64,000 nucleotides of DNA from Nocardia pseudobrasiliensis NBRC 108224 (GCF_001613105.1 NZ_BDBS01000048.1:1-64000), one strand, 5' to 3'; counted from the stretch's first letter, positions 32,481-41,105 are shown. Made by a program: numbers and translations. Notes: generated from the sequence alone by a model not told the origin.

Positions 32481-33958
32481 ACGGCGACCCGGACCTACTG
32501 ATCGACGGCGTATGGGAGCACGCGTCCGACGGCGGCACGCGCCGGATCATCGATCCGGCCGACGGTTCCGTCGCGGCGGTCGTGGACGAGGCGACCCCGC
32601 AGGACGCGCGGCGCGCGGTCGCCGCGGCGCGGGCGGCCTTCGACGCGGGCGCCTGGCCCGCCACCCCGGTGGCCGAGCGCGCGGCGCTGCTGCGGCGCAT
32701 CGCGGATCTGCTGGTCCGCGACAAGGAGGAGCTGGCCCGGCTGGAGACGGTCGATACCGGTAAGACGCTCGCGGAGAGCCGGATCGATATCGACGATGTG
32801 GTCTCGGTATTCCGCTACTACGCCGATCTCGTTGGCGTACAGGCGGATCGGCTGATCGATGTCGGCGATCCCGCGGTCGTGAGCCGGGTGGTGCGCGAGC
32901 CGATCGGCGTCTGCGTGCTGATCGCGCCGTGGAACTATCCGCTGCTGCAGATGTCGTGGAAGGTCGCGCCCGCGCTGGCCGCGGGCTGCACCATGGTCGC
33001 CAAGCCGAGTGAGGTCACACCGCTGACCACCATCGCGTTCGCGCGCCTGGCGGTCGAGGCGGGCGTGCCTGCCGGGGTGCTCAATCTGGTGCAGGGCAGC
33101 GGCGCGACGCTCGGCGCGGCGCTCACCGCGAATCCGGAGGTCGACTTCATCTCCTTCACCGGCGGCTTGGCGACCGGACGCACCATCACCCGGGTCGCGG
33201 CCGATAATCTCACCAAGGTCGCCACCGAACTCGGCGGCAAGAATCCGCATATCGTCTTCGCCGATGCCGACTGGGACAGCTCCGTCGATCAGGTACTCAC
33301 CGGGGTCTTCCTGCACTCGGGTCAGGTGTGTTCGGCGGGCACCCGATTGATCGTCGAGGAGTCCATCGCCGACGATTTCGTCGCCGAGTTGGCGCGTCGC
33401 GCCGAGCGGATCCGGGTCGGGCCCGGGTTCGACCCGACCAGCGAAACCGGTCCGCTGGTCTCCGAGGAGCATCGGACCAAGGTGGAAAATTATGTCGCCC
33501 TGGGCATTTCGGAGGGCGCGAAGCTGGTGACCGGCGGCGTGCGGCCCAGCGATCCCGAACTCGAGGCGGGCAGCTTCTTCCTGCCCACCATCTTCGATCG
33601 CTGCGATCGGTCCATGCGGATCGTCCAGGAGGAGACCTTCGGTCCGATCCTGACCGTCGAGCGCTTCACCACCGAGGCCGAGGCGATCCGGCTCGGCAAC
33701 GACACCGAATACGGGCTGGCCGCCGGGGTGCGCACCGCCGATCCCGCGCGCGGCGAACGCGTGGCGCGGGCGCTGCGGCACGGCACGGTGTGGCTCAACG
33801 ACTTCGGTTACTACACCGCCGCCGCGGAATGGGGCGGGTTCAAACGATCCGGGAACGGCCGGGAACTCGGCCCCACCGGACTCGCGGAATATCAAGAGAT
33901 CAAACACGTCTGGCACAACACGGCACCCAAGCCGGCGGAGTGGTTCAAGGGCGGTTAG
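32477..33958 (+). CDS. betB: Betaine aldehyde dehydrogenase
   Basis: A 493-aa NAD(P)-dependent aldehyde dehydrogenase. The catalytic cysteine is C285 in HSGQVCSAGTRL, the general-base glutamate lies in VATELGGKN near 251, and the active-site asparagine is in IAPWNYPLLQMSWKVAPAL. VAKPSEVTPLTTIAFA is the cofactor segment. Length and these blocks fit betaine aldehyde dehydrogenases, and the next-but-one gene is the matching choline dehydrogenase. Its ATG overlaps the Rieske gene stop. It oxidises betaine aldehyde to glycine betaine in the cytosol. Confidence 0.88.
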   Translation: MNGDPDLLIDGVWEHASDGGTRRIIDPADGSVAAVVDEATPQDARRAVAAARAAFDAGAWPATPVAERAALLRRIADLLVRDKEELARLETVDTGKTLAESRIDIDDVVSVFRYYADLVGVQADRLIDVGDPAVVSRVVREPIGVCVLIAPWNYPLLQMSWKVAPALAAGCTMVAKPSEVTPLTTIAFARLAVEAGVPAGVLNLVQGSGATLGAALTANPEVDFISFTGGLATGRTITRVAADNLTKVATELGGKNPHIVFADADWDSSVDQVLTGVFLHSGQVCSAGTRLIVEESIADDFVAELARRAERIRVGPGFDPTSETGPLVSEEHRTKVENYVALGISEGAKLVTGGVRPSDPELEAGSFFLPTIFDRCDRSMRIVQEETFGPILTVERFTTEAEAIRLGNDTEYGLAAGVRTADPARGERVARALRHGTVWLNDFGYYTAAAEWGGFKRSGNGRELGPTGLAEYQEIKHVWHNTAPKPAEWFKGG

Positions 33959-33968
33959 GCGGTAGGCA

Positions 33969-35510
33969 ATGGTACTCGAGGAACGCACCGGCGTCTCCGA
34001 TGAGAGCGGGATGGCCGAGTTCGGCTATCGCGAAACCCTCGACCGCAGTATCGGGAAGTTCTCCAGCTTCGCGGCCGGGGTCAGCTACATCTCGATTCTG
34101 ACCGGCACCTTCCAGCTGTTCTACTTCGGGTTCGGCACCGCGGGCCCGGCCTATCTGTGGTCGTGGCCGCTGGTCTTCGTCGGTCAGCTGGCGGTCGCGC
34201 TGTGCTTCATGGAACTGGCAGCGCGCTATCCGGTCGCCGGATCGGTCTACAACTGGTCGAAGGCGTTGGGCAGCAGAATCGTCGGATGGTCGTCGGGCTG
34301 GTTGATGCTCACCGCGTCGATCGTGACGCTGTCGGCGGTGGTGCTGGCGCTGCAGCTGAACCTGCCCCGGCTGTGGAGTGGCTTCCAGCTGATCGGCGAC
34401 GGCAGCGGGCAATACGATTTCGCCACCAACGCGGTGGTGCTCGGCACGGTCATGATCGTGTTCACCACCGTGGTCAACGCGTTCGGCGTGCGGCTGATGG
34501 CCATGATCAACAGCGCCGGGGTCTTCATCGAACTGATCGCCGCGGTGCTGATCGCGATCATCCTGGCGGCCAACGCCACTCGCGGCCCGCGGGTGTTCTT
34601 CTCCACGCACGGTTACGGCGCGGGCGAGACGGGCGGCTATCTGGGCGCGTTCCTGGTGGCTACCCTGGCCTCGGGCTATGTGATGTACGGCTTCGACACC
34701 GCGAGCTCGCTGGGCGAGGAGACGGTCGAGCCGCGGCGCACCGCGCCCCGGGCGATTCTGCGGGCGGTGCTGGCCTCCTTCGTCATCGGCGGCGCGATCC
34801 TGGTCTTCGCGGTGATGGCCGCGCCCGATCTGGCCGACCCGAGGATCGGCAGCGGCGACGGCGGGCTGCAATACATCGTGCAGCAGGTGATGTGGGGGCC
34901 GCTCGGGCGAATCTTTTTGTGCTGCATCGTGGTTGCGGTGACGGTATGCTCGCTGGCGGTGCACACCGCGGCGATCCGGCTGGCCTTCGCCATGGCCCGC
35001 GACAACGCGCTGCCGTTCGGGGAGCGGCTGGCCCGGGTCAATCCCAAGACCCAGGCGCCGGTGGTGCCCGCCGTGACGATCGGTGTGCTGTCGGCGCTGA
35101 TCCTGGTGATCAATATCGGCCAGCCCAAGATCTTCACCGTGCTGACCTCCATCGCGATCATCATGATCTATCTGGCGTATCTGATGGTGACCGGGCCGAT
35201 GCTCGGTAAACGACTGCGCGGGCAGTGGCCGCCGCGGGATCTGGCGGCCAGCGGCTATTTCACCATGGGCCGGTGGGGTCTGCCGGTGAATATCGTCGCG
35301 GTGGTGTGGGGCGTGGCCATGGCGCTGAACCTGGCCTGGCCGCGGACCGCCGTCTATGGCACGCCTTGGTACAACACCTGGGGGGCATTCGTCTACATCG
35401 GCCTGATCCTCGCCGTCGGGCTGCTGTGGTACCTGCTGAAGGGCAGGCGCGACATCGGCACACTGGCCTCACACGCGGCCGCTGACACGGAGGTGAAAAA
35501 CAATGTCTGA
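33969..35510 (+). CDS. APC-superfamily permease, probable choline/betaine-pathway transporter
   Basis: A 513-aa polytopic membrane protein of the amino acid-polyamine-organocation superfamily. The N-terminal block GKFSSFAAGVSYISILTGTF and the MELAARYPVAGSVYNWSKAL segment are typical of the amino-acid/choline branch that contains fungal choline transporter Hnm1-like proteins. About 12 hydrophobic helices can be counted. It begins ten bases after betB and overlaps betA by eight, so it belongs to the operon. Uptake of choline or betaine is inferred from context. No BCCT- or ABC-type betaine transporter is present. Confidence 0.85.
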   Translation: MVLEERTGVSDESGMAEFGYRETLDRSIGKFSSFAAGVSYISILTGTFQLFYFGFGTAGPAYLWSWPLVFVGQLAVALCFMELAARYPVAGSVYNWSKALGSRIVGWSSGWLMLTASIVTLSAVVLALQLNLPRLWSGFQLIGDGSGQYDFATNAVVLGTVMIVFTTVVNAFGVRLMAMINSAGVFIELIAAVLIAIILAANATRGPRVFFSTHGYGAGETGGYLGAFLVATLASGYVMYGFDTASSLGEETVEPRRTAPRAILRAVLASFVIGGAILVFAVMAAPDLADPRIGSGDGGLQYIVQQVMWGPLGRIFLCCIVVAVTVCSLAVHTAAIRLAFAMARDNALPFGERLARVNPKTQAPVVPAVTIGVLSALILVINIGQPKIFTVLTSIAIIMIYLAYLMVTGPMLGKRLRGQWPPRDLAASGYFTMGRWGLPVNIVAVVWGVAMALNLAWPRTAVYGTPWYNTWGAFVYIGLILAVGLLWYLLKGRRDIGTLASHAAADTEVKNNV

Positions 35511-37059
35511 CAATGCTTTCGACTACGTCATCGTCGGCGGCGGCTCGGCCGGATGCGTGCTGGCCGCGCGGCTGAGCGAGGATCCGGACGCGACGGTGTG
35601 CCTGCTCGAGGCCGGACCGTCGGACGTCGGAGACGACAATATCCTGCGCCTGGACCGGTGGATGCATCTGCTGGACTCCGGCTACGACTGGGACTATCCG
35701 ATCGAACCGCAGGAGCGCGGCAACAGCTTCATGCGCCATGCCCGAGCCAAGGTGCTCGGCGGATGTTCCTCGCACAACTCGTGTATCGCGTTCTGGCCGC
35801 CCGCGGAGGGATTGGACGAGTGGGCGGCGATGGGGGCCAAGGGTTGGGGCGCGGCCGAGGTGCTGCCGTATGTGGCGCGCCTGGAGAACAACAGCGCGCC
35901 GGGCGATCACCACGGCCGCAGCGGTCCGGTGCGCTTGCGCGATGTGCCGCCGGTCGATCCCTGCGGCATCGCGCTGCTCGAGGCCGCCGCGCTGGCCGGG
36001 CTGCCCACCGTCGAATTCAACCGGGGCGCGACGGTTCGCAACGGGGCCGGGTGGTTCCAGATCAACGCCGACGAGGACAACACGCGCATGTCCTCCTCGC
36101 ACGCCTATCTGCATCCGATTCTCGACTCCCGGGCGAACCTCGTGGTGCGCACCGGGTGCTGGGCCAGTGAGATCCTGTTCGACGAGGCTCGGGCCGCCAC
36201 CGGCGTGCGCTATCAGCGGCCCGACCTCACCGGCTACGACACCGTCACCGCGCGGCGCGAGGTGATCCTCACCGCGGGCGCGATCGATACGCCGAAGTTG
36301 TTGATGCTCTCGGGAATCGGGCCCGCGGAGCATCTGCGCGAGATCGGCGTGCCGGTGCGGGTGGACGCGCCCGGTGTGGGCTCGAATCTCGATGATCATG
36401 TCGAAGGGCTGGTGTTCTGGGAGGCCGCGCGGCCCATGGTGACCAGTTCGACGCAGTGGTGGGAGATCGGACTGTTCGCCACCACCGACGAGGCGCTCGC
36501 GGTGCCGGATCTGATGATGCACTACGGCAGCGTCCCGTTCGATATGAACACCCTGCGCCACGGCTATCCGACCACCGACAACGGATTCTGCCTGACACCC
36601 AATGTGACACAGGGCCGTTCGCGCGGCACGGTCCGGCTGCGCAGCCGCGATTTCCGGGATCGTCCGAAGGTCGACCCGCGCTACTTCACCGACCCGGACG
36701 GCCACGACGAACGGGTCATGCTCGCCGGAATCCGGTTGGCGCGCAAGATCGCCGCGCAGACGCCGCTGCGGGAGTGGGTCGCCAGGGAGCTGGCGCCGGG
36801 CCCGGAGGCGGTGACCGACGACGAACTGCTGGATTATGTGCGGGCCACTCACAACACCGTCTACCATCCGGCGGCCACCGCGCGCATGGGCGCGCCCGGT
36901 GACGCGATGGCGGTGCTGGATCCGGAGCTGCGGGTCAAGGGCGTCGAGCGACTGCGGGTGGTCGACGCGTCCGCGATGCCGAAACTGCCTGCGGTGAACC
37001 CGAATATCACCGTCATGGCCATGGCGGAGAAGTGCGCGGATCTCATCCGCCTAGAATGA
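35503..37059 (+). CDS. betA: Choline dehydrogenase-like GMC oxidoreductase
   Basis: A 518-aa FAD-dependent GMC oxidoreductase. The FAD motif YVIVGGGSAGCVLAARLSED is at residues 6-25, RAKVLGGCSSHNSCI is GMC signature 1 near 81-95, GAIDTPKLLMLSGIGP is signature 2, and the catalytic histidine pair is in NTVYHPAATARMG and VNPNITVMAMAEK. BetA family members oxidise choline to betaine aldehyde. The ATG lies inside the permease tail (8-bp overlap). It precedes the IclR gene by seven bases. Confidence 0.88.
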   Translation: MSDNAFDYVIVGGGSAGCVLAARLSEDPDATVCLLEAGPSDVGDDNILRLDRWMHLLDSGYDWDYPIEPQERGNSFMRHARAKVLGGCSSHNSCIAFWPPAEGLDEWAAMGAKGWGAAEVLPYVARLENNSAPGDHHGRSGPVRLRDVPPVDPCGIALLEAAALAGLPTVEFNRGATVRNGAGWFQINADEDNTRMSSSHAYLHPILDSRANLVVRTGCWASEILFDEARAATGVRYQRPDLTGYDTVTARREVILTAGAIDTPKLLMLSGIGPAEHLREIGVPVRVDAPGVGSNLDDHVEGLVFWEAARPMVTSSTQWWEIGLFATTDEALAVPDLMMHYGSVPFDMNTLRHGYPTTDNGFCLTPNVTQGRSRGTVRLRSRDFRDRPKVDPRYFTDPDGHDERVMLAGIRLARKIAAQTPLREWVARELAPGPEAVTDDELLDYVRATHNTVYHPAATARMGAPGDAMAVLDPELRVKGVERLRVVDASAMPKLPAVNPNITVMAMAEKCADLIRLE

Positions 37060-37066
37060 CCCCGTC

Positions 37067-37858
37067 ATGGCGAAACCGGACGTGGAGGGCCGCGGGCGGA
37101 CTGCTGCGGTGCAGTCGGTCGACCGCGCGCTGCTCGTCATGGAGATCATCGCGAAACTGGGCCAGGCGGGCGTCACGGAGATCGCGGCCGAACTGGATGT
37201 GCACAAATCCACCGTCTCGCGACTGATCGCCGTGTTGGAAGCGCGGGGCTATGTCGAGCAAATCTCCGACCGCGGCAAATACCGGCTCGGTTTCGCCATC
37301 GTCCGCCTCGCCGGATCCACCACCGCCCAGGTCGATCTCGCCGGACTCGGGCAGAGCGCCTGCACCGCGCTGGCCGCCGAATCGGGGGAGACCACGAATA
37401 TCGCTGTGCTCGACGGTGATCGGATCATCAATATCGTCGAGGCGATCGGGCCACGCTCGATCGCGTTGCGCTCCTGGGTCGGTCAGAGCTGCCCGGCGCA
37501 CGCCACCTCCAGCGGCAAGGTCCTGTTGGCCGCGCTCGAGCCCGCGGCGGTGCGCAAACTGGTGGGCGCCAAACCCGCGGCCTACACCGAGAACACCGTC
37601 ACCCGATACGCCGATCTGGCCGCCCAGTTGAACGAGGTGCGGGCCAAGGGGTGGGCCAGTGTGCGCGAGGAACTCGAGATCGGCTTGAACGCGGTCGCGG
37701 CTCCGGTGTACGGCAGGGATGGTTCGGCCATTGCGGCACTGAGCGTTTCGGGGCCCTCGTATCGGCTCGGGCCGGAACTGTTCGCGCATATGGCCGAACT
37801 GGCGATGGCCAGCGCGGCCGCGATCAGCCGCGGACTGGGGTATTCGGGCGGACGGTAG
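37067..37858 (+). CDS. IclR-family regulator of the choline operon
   Basis: A 263-aa IclR regulator: winged helix-turn-helix at about 13-75 (GVTEIAAELDVHKSTVSRLI) and an effector-binding GAF-like domain from about 90 (SGETTNIAVLDGDRIINIV, ALRSWVGQSCPAHATSSGK, then REELEIGLNAVAAPVYGRDG). It is the last gene of the operon, starting seven bases after betA. The GTTGC-N7-GCAAC palindromes before 27744 are its likely targets. A small pathway intermediate is expected to be the effector. Confidence 0.88.
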   Translation: MAKPDVEGRGRTAAVQSVDRALLVMEIIAKLGQAGVTEIAAELDVHKSTVSRLIAVLEARGYVEQISDRGKYRLGFAIVRLAGSTTAQVDLAGLGQSACTALAAESGETTNIAVLDGDRIINIVEAIGPRSIALRSWVGQSCPAHATSSGKVLLAALEPAAVRKLVGAKPAAYTENTVTRYADLAAQLNEVRAKGWASVREELEIGLNAVAAPVYGRDGSAIAALSVSGPSYRLGPELFAHMAELAMASAAAISRGLGYSGGR

Positions 37859-38262
37859 GGGGTCGGGGCGGACCGGGACAATTTGTGTCACTGTGCGGTC
37901 GGTCCCCCGCCGGGGTGCGGCGCCAGAGGGTTCGAAAAGGCTTTGCGGGCAGGCGATTTCGCGCGAGACGCGGCCTCCCGGGAGCGCTCGCGCCGCCGCG
38001 GGTCGCCAAATGATTGCTGACCATTGCCATTCGGAAACGATTCCAGCTTTCCCGGCTGCGGACCTGGGGTTGCTGTGTCGTCACTCGGTGCTCGCGGGAG
38101 GTTGCGTGGGCCATCGGGTGGAGTTGCGGGGCGGTCGGGCGTGCTGCACAGTCTTGCTCGCAGCGACGACCCGAGGAACGGCCCACCGGCCGTACTGCTC
38201 GGGGCTGCGCCGACCAGGTCCGATGAGTGGGTCGCGAGGGGTTCACGAGACCGTCGCGGCCC
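37859..38262. other. 404-bp gap with no convincing gene
   Basis: The region separates the choline operon from the envelope gene block. Open frames here are short, overlap on both strands, and lack ribosome binding sites. A small CCCC-GCC-GGGG stem occurs near 37904-37916, which could contribute to termination of the iclR transcript, but it is weak. Confidence 0.4.
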
Positions 38263-39081
38263 ATGGGGGATAGAAAGCAGCAGTTGGTGGAACCGCTCGA
38301 GAACAACGGGGTCGACCGTGCCGCCGGGAAGGCGTCGGTACTGCGGTATCTGCCGCACGCGGGGGCCACCGCGGCGGTGCTCGCCCTGGTGATCGCGGTC
38401 GTCGTCGCCGAATCGGGACGCGGCGATCGGACCGACCGGATACGCGCCGCGTCGGAAGGATACGAATCGCAAAGCGTGGCACAGCTTTCCGCCGATATCG
38501 ATCAGCTCCGGGCCGGTGAGCCGGAGACGCCGCGCGATATCCCGGTTCCGATGGACGCCGGTGAGCCGGTTCCGGTCGGTGACAGTGCCGATGACGCGGT
38601 TCCGGCGAGCGGGGACATTCCCGCCGACCCGATTCCGGCGACCGACACCACCACCACCAGCGCGCCGAGTGCGACGCCGGAGACCGCGATATCGCGGCCG
38701 AGCTTCTCGATGAGCATGAGTGTCAGTGCGAGCGCGAGCTTTTCGGCGCAGCTCACCGCGCGGCCCGAGGTGAATCCGATGCCCGATCCGGGCGTCACCA
38801 CGGTCACCGTGATCGTCCCCGCGCCCGGCGCGACGACCACCGGACCGCCCGCGCAGTCGACGACGTCTCGCCCGAGCGCCACGACAGCGACGCCGTCGCG
38901 GTCCACACCGCGGGTCTCGACCACGCCCCACTGCGAGGCGGCGGTGACGACGCCGAAGAAGGCGACGGCAACCGCCACGGTCGGGCCCACCGTCACGCGT
39001 GCGCCCACCAAGAGCGCACCGCCGTCGACCACGACCGCGAAGCCGACCGCCACGACGACCCGGTCCCGCCCATGTCGATAG
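38263..39081 (+). CDS. Single-pass membrane protein with Thr/Ser/Pro/Ala-rich mucin-like domain
   Basis: About 272 aa. A short cytoplasmic N-terminus is followed by one transmembrane helix near residues 28-50 (ATAAVLALVIAVVVAESG). The rest is an extracytoplasmic region dominated by Thr, Ser, Pro and Ala (TTTTSAPSATPETA; KPTATTTRSRPCR), with degenerate EPVPVGD/DPIPATD units near 90-125. Such regions are often O-mannosylated wall spacers in actinomycetes. ATG 38263 is chosen ahead of the helix; TTG 38284 is an alternative. It overlaps the lytic transglycosylase gene by ten bases. No homologous family is recognised. Confidence 0.6.
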   Translation: MGDRKQQLVEPLENNGVDRAAGKASVLRYLPHAGATAAVLALVIAVVVAESGRGDRTDRIRAASEGYESQSVAQLSADIDQLRAGEPETPRDIPVPMDAGEPVPVGDSADDAVPASGDIPADPIPATDTTTTSAPSATPETAISRPSFSMSMSVSASASFSAQLTARPEVNPMPDPGVTTVTVIVPAPGATTTGPPAQSTTSRPSATTATPSRSTPRVSTTPHCEAAVTTPKKATATATVGPTVTRAPTKSAPPSTTTAKPTATTTRSRPCR

Positions 39082-39740
39082 GGATGCGTCGCACAATCAT
39101 TGTGGCCCTGGCGATTCCGGCGCTCGTCGGATGCGGTGGGGCGGCGCATCGAGTCGCCGAGCCCGCACCGCCGGGTCCCGGCGATCTGCCCGCGGTCCGG
39201 CTCGACGCCGTCGACCGCGCACTGGATCCGCTGGGCGAGTGGGCTCGGGTGCGTTCCGTCGGATACGGCATCCCGGCGCGTGCGTTGCAGGCGTACGGCC
39301 AGGCGACGGTGGTCATGGCGAAGGCCCAGCCCTCATGTCACCTCGGGTGGACCACGCTGGCCGGAATCGCGCGGGTGGAAAGCGATCACGGCCGATTCGG
39401 CGGCGCGTCCATCGCCGCGGATGGCGTTGTGCGGCCGCCGATTCGCGGTGTCGCGCTCAACGGCGCCGGCGGCAATGCGTTGATCCTCGACCCCGGCCGC
39501 ACCGGGTACGCGCGCGCGATGGGACCGTTCCAGTTCATCCCCGACACCTGGCAGCGCTGGGGTATGCGGGGCAATCCGGACGATATCGATGACGCCGCGC
39601 TCACCGCGGGCCGCTATTTGTGCGCCGCCGGAGGCGATCTGGCCACCGCGCACGGCTGGCGGCAGGCGGTGTTCGCCTACAACCACTCCACCGTCTACGT
39701 CGAACAGGTACGTAGCGCCGCAATCGGTTACGACGCGTAG
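39072..39740 (+). CDS. Lipoprotein lytic transglycosylase-like protein
   Basis: A 222-aa exported protein with a lipobox (ALVGC, about residues 17-21) for membrane anchoring. The catalytic region contains LAGIARVESDHGRFGG with the likely catalytic glutamate, then GRTGYARAMGPFQFIPDTWQRW, and AAGRYLC..FAYNHS, as in MltB/SLT-type murein transglycosylases of actinomycetes. ATG 39084 (directly before RRTIIVALAIP) is an alternative start. The reading frame overlaps the mucin-like gene, suggesting joint expression and a shared role in wall remodelling. Confidence 0.85.
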   Translation: MSIGMRRTIIVALAIPALVGCGGAAHRVAEPAPPGPGDLPAVRLDAVDRALDPLGEWARVRSVGYGIPARALQAYGQATVVMAKAQPSCHLGWTTLAGIARVESDHGRFGGASIAADGVVRPPIRGVALNGAGGNALILDPGRTGYARAMGPFQFIPDTWQRWGMRGNPDDIDDAALTAGRYLCAAGGDLATAHGWRQAVFAYNHSTVYVEQVRSAAIGYDA

Positions 39741-39765
39741 CCGATCCAACGAAAGAGGGAGATAC

Positions 39766-40023
39766 ATGAACAAGTTCGGTATGTTCACCGCCGCCGTCCT
39801 GACGGCGTCGGGTCTGGCGCTGGGCGCGACCGGCATCGCCTCGGCCGAGCCGGCCCAGCCGCCGGTGAGCACCGGCTCGGCCCCCGGCCTGCCGCTGCTG
39901 CTCGGCCAGCTGCTGTCCGGCAGCGCCTCGGCCCCCAAGCCCACCGGCGCGGAAGCCGTTGCCACCGAGACGGGTTCGGCCTCCGGCTCGTCGCTCAGCG
40001 GCGGTCTGTCCGGCACGAAGTAG
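39766..40023 (+). CDS. Small secreted protein, unrecognised
   Basis: An 85-aa protein with a typical signal peptide (MNKFGMFTAAVLTASGLALG, cleavage after GIASA) and a short low-complexity mature part rich in Ser, Gly, Ala and Pro (PGLPLLLGQLLSGSASAP). GAGGGAG precedes ATG 39766. It follows the transglycosylase gene by 25 bases and a strong hairpin follows it at 40094. Small exported proteins of this type are common in Nocardia; no family is recognised. Confidence 0.7.
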   Translation: MNKFGMFTAAVLTASGLALGATGIASAEPAQPPVSTGSAPGLPLLLGQLLSGSASAPKPTGAEAVATETGSASGSSLSGGLSGTK

Positions 40024-40093
40024 CCGACCGGCACAAGCCCCTTCCATCGCCACGGCACCCGCGCGGGACCGCCCGGCGGCGGTGCGAAGGTAG

Positions 40094-40118
40094 CGAGAAC
40101 CCCCGCAGACGGTTCTCG
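40094..40118. terminator. Hairpin between convergent genes
   Basis: CGAGAACC (40094-40101) and GGTTCTCG (40111-40118) form an 8-bp perfect stem with a 9-base loop, 70 bases past the small secreted protein gene and 58 bases past the STAS gene stop from the other side. A second weaker stem CCCGTC/GACGGG follows near 40131-40155. The position between convergent genes suits bidirectional termination, although there is no T-tract. Confidence 0.6.
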
Positions 40119-40175
40119 TGACCCGACCGGACCCGTCCGTCGCGACACAGACGGGCGGGCCCGGCCCCGGGTCGT

Positions 40176-40550
40176 TCAGCCCGCGGTCGATATGGCGCTG
40201 ACCAGATCCGGGCTGAGGGTGAGCAGGTGATCGAGGCCGACGGCCTCGAGGGGACGGCGCACCCGGGGCGGCGCGAGTATTCGGACCGGACGCGGGGCGC
40301 GGGCGTGCACGGTGTCCAGCAGCAGCGCCGAACCGATCAGCCCGAAGAAGGTGACCGCGGTCAGGTCGACCACGAGCACGGCCGCCGGATCGGCGAGGGC
40401 CTCGTCCAGCGCGGTGCGCAGGCGCGGGGCCGATACCAGATCGAGCTCACCGGCGAGGGTGACCACGACCGCGTTCGCGGCGCGGGTCACCGCTGCGGTC
40501 AACAGGCAGTCCACCGTGGTGACGGGATTGTGAGTGCTGATGGAAGGCAA
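40176..40550 (-). CDS. STAS-domain protein (anti-sigma factor antagonist-like)
   Basis: About 124 aa with one STAS domain. VVVTLAGELDLVSAPRLRTA is the first conserved block, followed by VLVVDLTAVTFFGLIGSALL. In SpoIIAA-type antagonists the position after FxD/F contains the phosphorylated serine (DxSG); here the sequence is TFFGLIGS, lacking that serine, so classical phospho-switching may be lost. No ATG is available; TTG 40550 or GTG 40514 are the candidates. It lies 17 bases after the WhiB3-like gene on the same strand. No anti-sigma kinase is nearby. Confidence 0.7.
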   Translation of the reverse strand: MPSISTHNPVTTVDCLLTAAVTRAANAVVVTLAGELDLVSAPRLRTALDEALADPAAVLVVDLTAVTFFGLIGSALLLDTVHARAPRPVRILAPPRVRRPLEAVGLDHLLTLSPDLVSAISTAG

Positions 40551-40567
40551 CGGGTTTCGGTCTTCGC

Positions 40568-40867
40568 TCAGGCTGCGGCCCGACGACGGCGAGTGTATTT
40601 CTCCCGCTCGGCCTCGGTCATCGCACCCCAGACCCCGTAGGGTTCGCGCACGCGCAGGGCGTAGGTGCGGCACTGGGCGAGTACCGGGCAGGTGTGGCAG
40701 ATCTGTTTGGCGCGATTCTCGCGGGCGGTGCGGGCGCGACCGCGTTCGCCGTCGGGGTAGAAGAACAACGACGAGTCCAGGCCGCGGCAGGCGCCGCGTA
40801 TCTGCCAGTCCCAGATGTCGGCATTCGGGGCCGGAAGTTGGGCGGAGGTGGGAATCGGCAGCGGCAT
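40568..40867 (-). CDS. whiB3: WhiB3-like iron-sulfur regulator
   Basis: A 99-aa WhiB protein. The 4Fe-4S cysteines are C27, C57, C60 and C66 (CHTCPVLAQC), and the GVWGAMTE beta-turn (78-85) precedes a basic C-terminus for DNA binding. The N-terminal LPAPNADIWDWQIRGACRGL and DGERGRARTARENRAK segments are specifically WhiB3-like. WhiB3 proteins respond to redox and NO and control lipid metabolism. GAGGAGTTC lies upstream of ATG 40867. It is the first gene of a small operon with the STAS protein. Confidence 0.88.
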   Translation of the reverse strand: MPLPIPTSAQLPAPNADIWDWQIRGACRGLDSSLFFYPDGERGRARTARENRAKQICHTCPVLAQCRTYALRVREPYGVWGAMTEAEREKYTRRRRAAA

Positions 40868-41054
40868 GGTGAACTCCTCATGGTGCGAGCTCGTGCCGGA
40901 TTCGACTCGACGGACGCTCCGGCTACGACAGGAGCGGACGTTAGAGGTAACGAATAAATCACGTCAACCGATTGAAGTGCGGGGACCGCGATATTCGGAT
41001 TCATCGCCGAGTCGCCGTCACCCTCGTGGGTCGCGAGCGTCGGATCTGCGAGAA

Positions 41055-41105
41055 CCGGCAGGCCGAGGCCATTATTTTCGAACAGAACAATAGCCTCGGC
41101 CGGTT
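41055..41105. terminator. Strong long hairpin in the 397-bp gap between whiB3 and 41265
   Basis: GGCCGAGGC (41061-41069) pairs perfectly with GCCTCGGCC (41093-41101), and AACC/GGTT can extend the stem outward, with A/T-rich partial pairing inside. The gap 40868-41264 has no supported gene. The hairpin lies about 160 bases beyond the stop of the leftward gene at 41265 and may end its transcript or act in the whiB3 upstream region. No T-tract is seen. Confidence 0.5.

Noticed and set aside
30426..33958. Apparent fusions of oxidase with Rieske protein and of Rieske protein with aldehyde dehydrogenase
   Set aside because: Open frames continue upstream only because of GC-rich composition; ATGA overlaps at 31347 and 32477 mark the true starts.
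38560..39060. Repetitive Thr/Ser/Pro coding DNA as a possible CRISPR or tandem repeat array
   Set aside because: Units are degenerate, in frame and without uniform spacers; they encode a low-complexity protein region.
37824..39096. Minus-strand frames opposite the mucin-like gene
   Set aside because: They are Arg/Gly-rich shadows without ribosome binding sites or domains; the plus strand has a transmembrane helix and is coupled to the transglycosylase gene.
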